Assembly: GCA_040877875.1 (NCBI GenBank) | Contig: JBBDNC010000010.1 | Location: forward strand, 1 to 42,010 | DNA from: JBBDNC01 sp040877875 | GTDB lineage: Bacteria > Bacteroidota > Rhodothermia > Balneolales > Balneolaceae | Length of the DNA stretch: 42,010 bases | Reading direction: 5' to 3' | Shown: positions 41,160 through 42,010 of the stretch, one piece after another | Layout: every line of letters starts with the position of its first letter | Position numbering within the stretch: the stretch's first letter is position 1 | Made by a program: the position numbers and the translations under genes | The notes under the pieces: generated by a model | What the model saw: only the letters and a program-made list of their open reading frames with translations | Databases searched by the model: none | What the model was told of the DNA's origin: nothing

Positions 41160-42010
41160 TTAAAAAGGTACGCTTGCTTTTACCCGGTAATAAAGATCGT
41201 AATTGTCAAATCCTGTTAAATCGTAATGAGGTTGTGCAAGTCCGACGGAGTGTATGAATTGAAAGGGACCCATGCTGACCCTATTTTTTATTTCACTTCC
41301 CACCCCCAAGCGCCGGGTTCTGTTTACCCTCCCCACAATCTCTCCGGGTTCCAGGACGAGCCCGGCATCTGCAAAAAGGGTAAAACTGGTAGGACCGAGC
41401 TTCAGGAATCCTAAAATAGTTGTCTGAAGAGATGGCAGAAAAGGAATCCGGTACTCGGCCGAAGCAAATGCCACATGTTTACCTGCAGCGAATTCACGAA
41501 ATCCCCTTACCCGGTCATTTTCGTATGTCTGCAGGTAGATCGCTCCGTAATGCAGCGGAAGATCAATATTGTCATACCTGGAAAAACCAATGAAATTCTG
41601 GGGGAGCGGTTCTCCAAATTGCGACTGGAAGCGGCCGTAAAGATAAATCCGGTGCCTGCCCGGCGCAGGCAATAGTGTATAGGCGCTGAAATCAGTCGTA
41701 AAAAATGAGATTTCGGACCCGAATATTTTTTCCGCACCCGTGGCCATCACCCGAATACCATATCCATCCAGCGGATGAATTACATTATGAATATACGGCC
41801 GTTGTTTTTTGATTCTCCATGACAAACGCAGATCCATCTGTCGCCCCTCTTCCGGCATCGCGATCAGAGGTGAATCCTTATACTCTCTCAAGGTATAAGG
41901 CTTTATAGAAGTATACCTGAGCCGCACCCCGAGACGGCTTCGCCGGTAGGAAGATTCAAAACGGTCTAACGGCCAGATCGCCGATACGTCCGTTCCTGTC
42001 ATTTCGTCAA
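41160..42010 (-). CDS. Omp85-type outer-membrane barrel, C-terminal part (5' end outside window)
   Basis: At least 283 codons, open to the window edge upstream of the ATG at 42002, so the gene continues outside. The sequence is a beta-barrel of alternating strands with a conserved DRVRGFREFAAGK loop matching the VRGF signature of the Omp85/BamA/TamA barrel lid, and a terminal SVPF with the expected aromatic end. It belongs to the surface-antigen (D15) superfamily; whether it is BamA, TamA or a patatin-fused version needs the missing N-terminus. Convergent with the small membrane protein gene 57 bases away. Confidence 0.8.
   Translation of the reverse strand, partial: DEMTGTDVSAIWPLDRFESSYRRSRLGVRLRYTSIKPYTLREYKDSPLIAMPEEGRQMDLRLSWRIKKQRPYIHNVIHPLDGYGIRVMATGAEKIFGSEISFFTTDFSAYTLLPAPGRHRIYLYGRFQSQFGEPLPQNFIGFSRYDNIDLPLHYGAIYLQTYENDRVRGFREFAAGKHVAFASAEYRIPFLPSLQTTILGFLKLGPTSFTLFADAGLVLEPGEIVGRVNRTRRLGVGSEIKNRVSMGPFQFIHSVGLAQPHYDLTGFDNYDLYYRVKASVPF

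Overview
The window looks like a draft (scaffolded) chromosome fragment from a Balneolota/Rhodothermota-type relative of the Bacteroidota, probably marine or salt-tolerant. The pointers are FecR/DUF4974 anti-sigma and STN/CarboxypepD-reg TonB receptors, a DnaE carrying its own N-terminal proofreading exonuclease, two-gene 5'-nucleotidases, frequent lack of clear Shine-Dalgarno sites, and an accessory sodium-type ATPase. The taxon is an inference from gene content only. Two runs of exactly 100 N (21809-21908 and 31655-31754) are scaffold gaps, and both fall inside genes.

Region 1-10.8 kb is accessory. A complete nine-gene N-ATPase operon (atpDCQRBEFAG, minus strand, 6828 to 221) encodes a second, non-housekeeping rotary ATPase. 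It lies between two imperfect copies of what looks like the tail of a mobile element (3-51 and 7247-7292). Next to it are a group II intron-like remnant, a cluster of small hairpins, an SDR dehydrogenase, a truncated beta-propeller gene, a Fic-domain protein, and a toxin-first PIN/Phd toxin-antitoxin pair. A phased operator-like array lies between fic and the toxin gene.

Region 10.8-15.3 kb is a minus-strand block: HNH endonuclease, then mnmA, an exported DUF4412-like protein, and a 5'-nucleotidase split over two overlapping genes. Region 15.5-18.9 kb holds a small Cys-rich exported protein and a TonB-dependent receptor with both halves of the OprC-type copper site (CxxxM and HxM). The receptor is bracketed by inverted repeats.

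Region 18.95-25.7 kb is a plus-strand signalling locus: an RsbW-like kinase/anti-sigma, an ECF-like sigma factor, a DUF5666-repeat lipoprotein with a very acidic tail, a FecR anti-sigma, and an STN-domain outer-membrane receptor. Having both a cytoplasmic RsbW-type and a membrane FecR-type regulator beside one sigma factor makes this the best candidate here for an undescribed system. Region 25.8-31.3 kb is a three-gene RND efflux operon (adaptor, pump, TolC).

Region 31.5-42 kb is housekeeping and stress genes: thioredoxin (split only by the gap), DnaE with exonuclease, an alpha/beta hydrolase, ThpR, acylphosphatase, OxyR, a TerC-family transporter with a small membrane partner, and the C-terminal end of an Omp85-type barrel that runs off the window.
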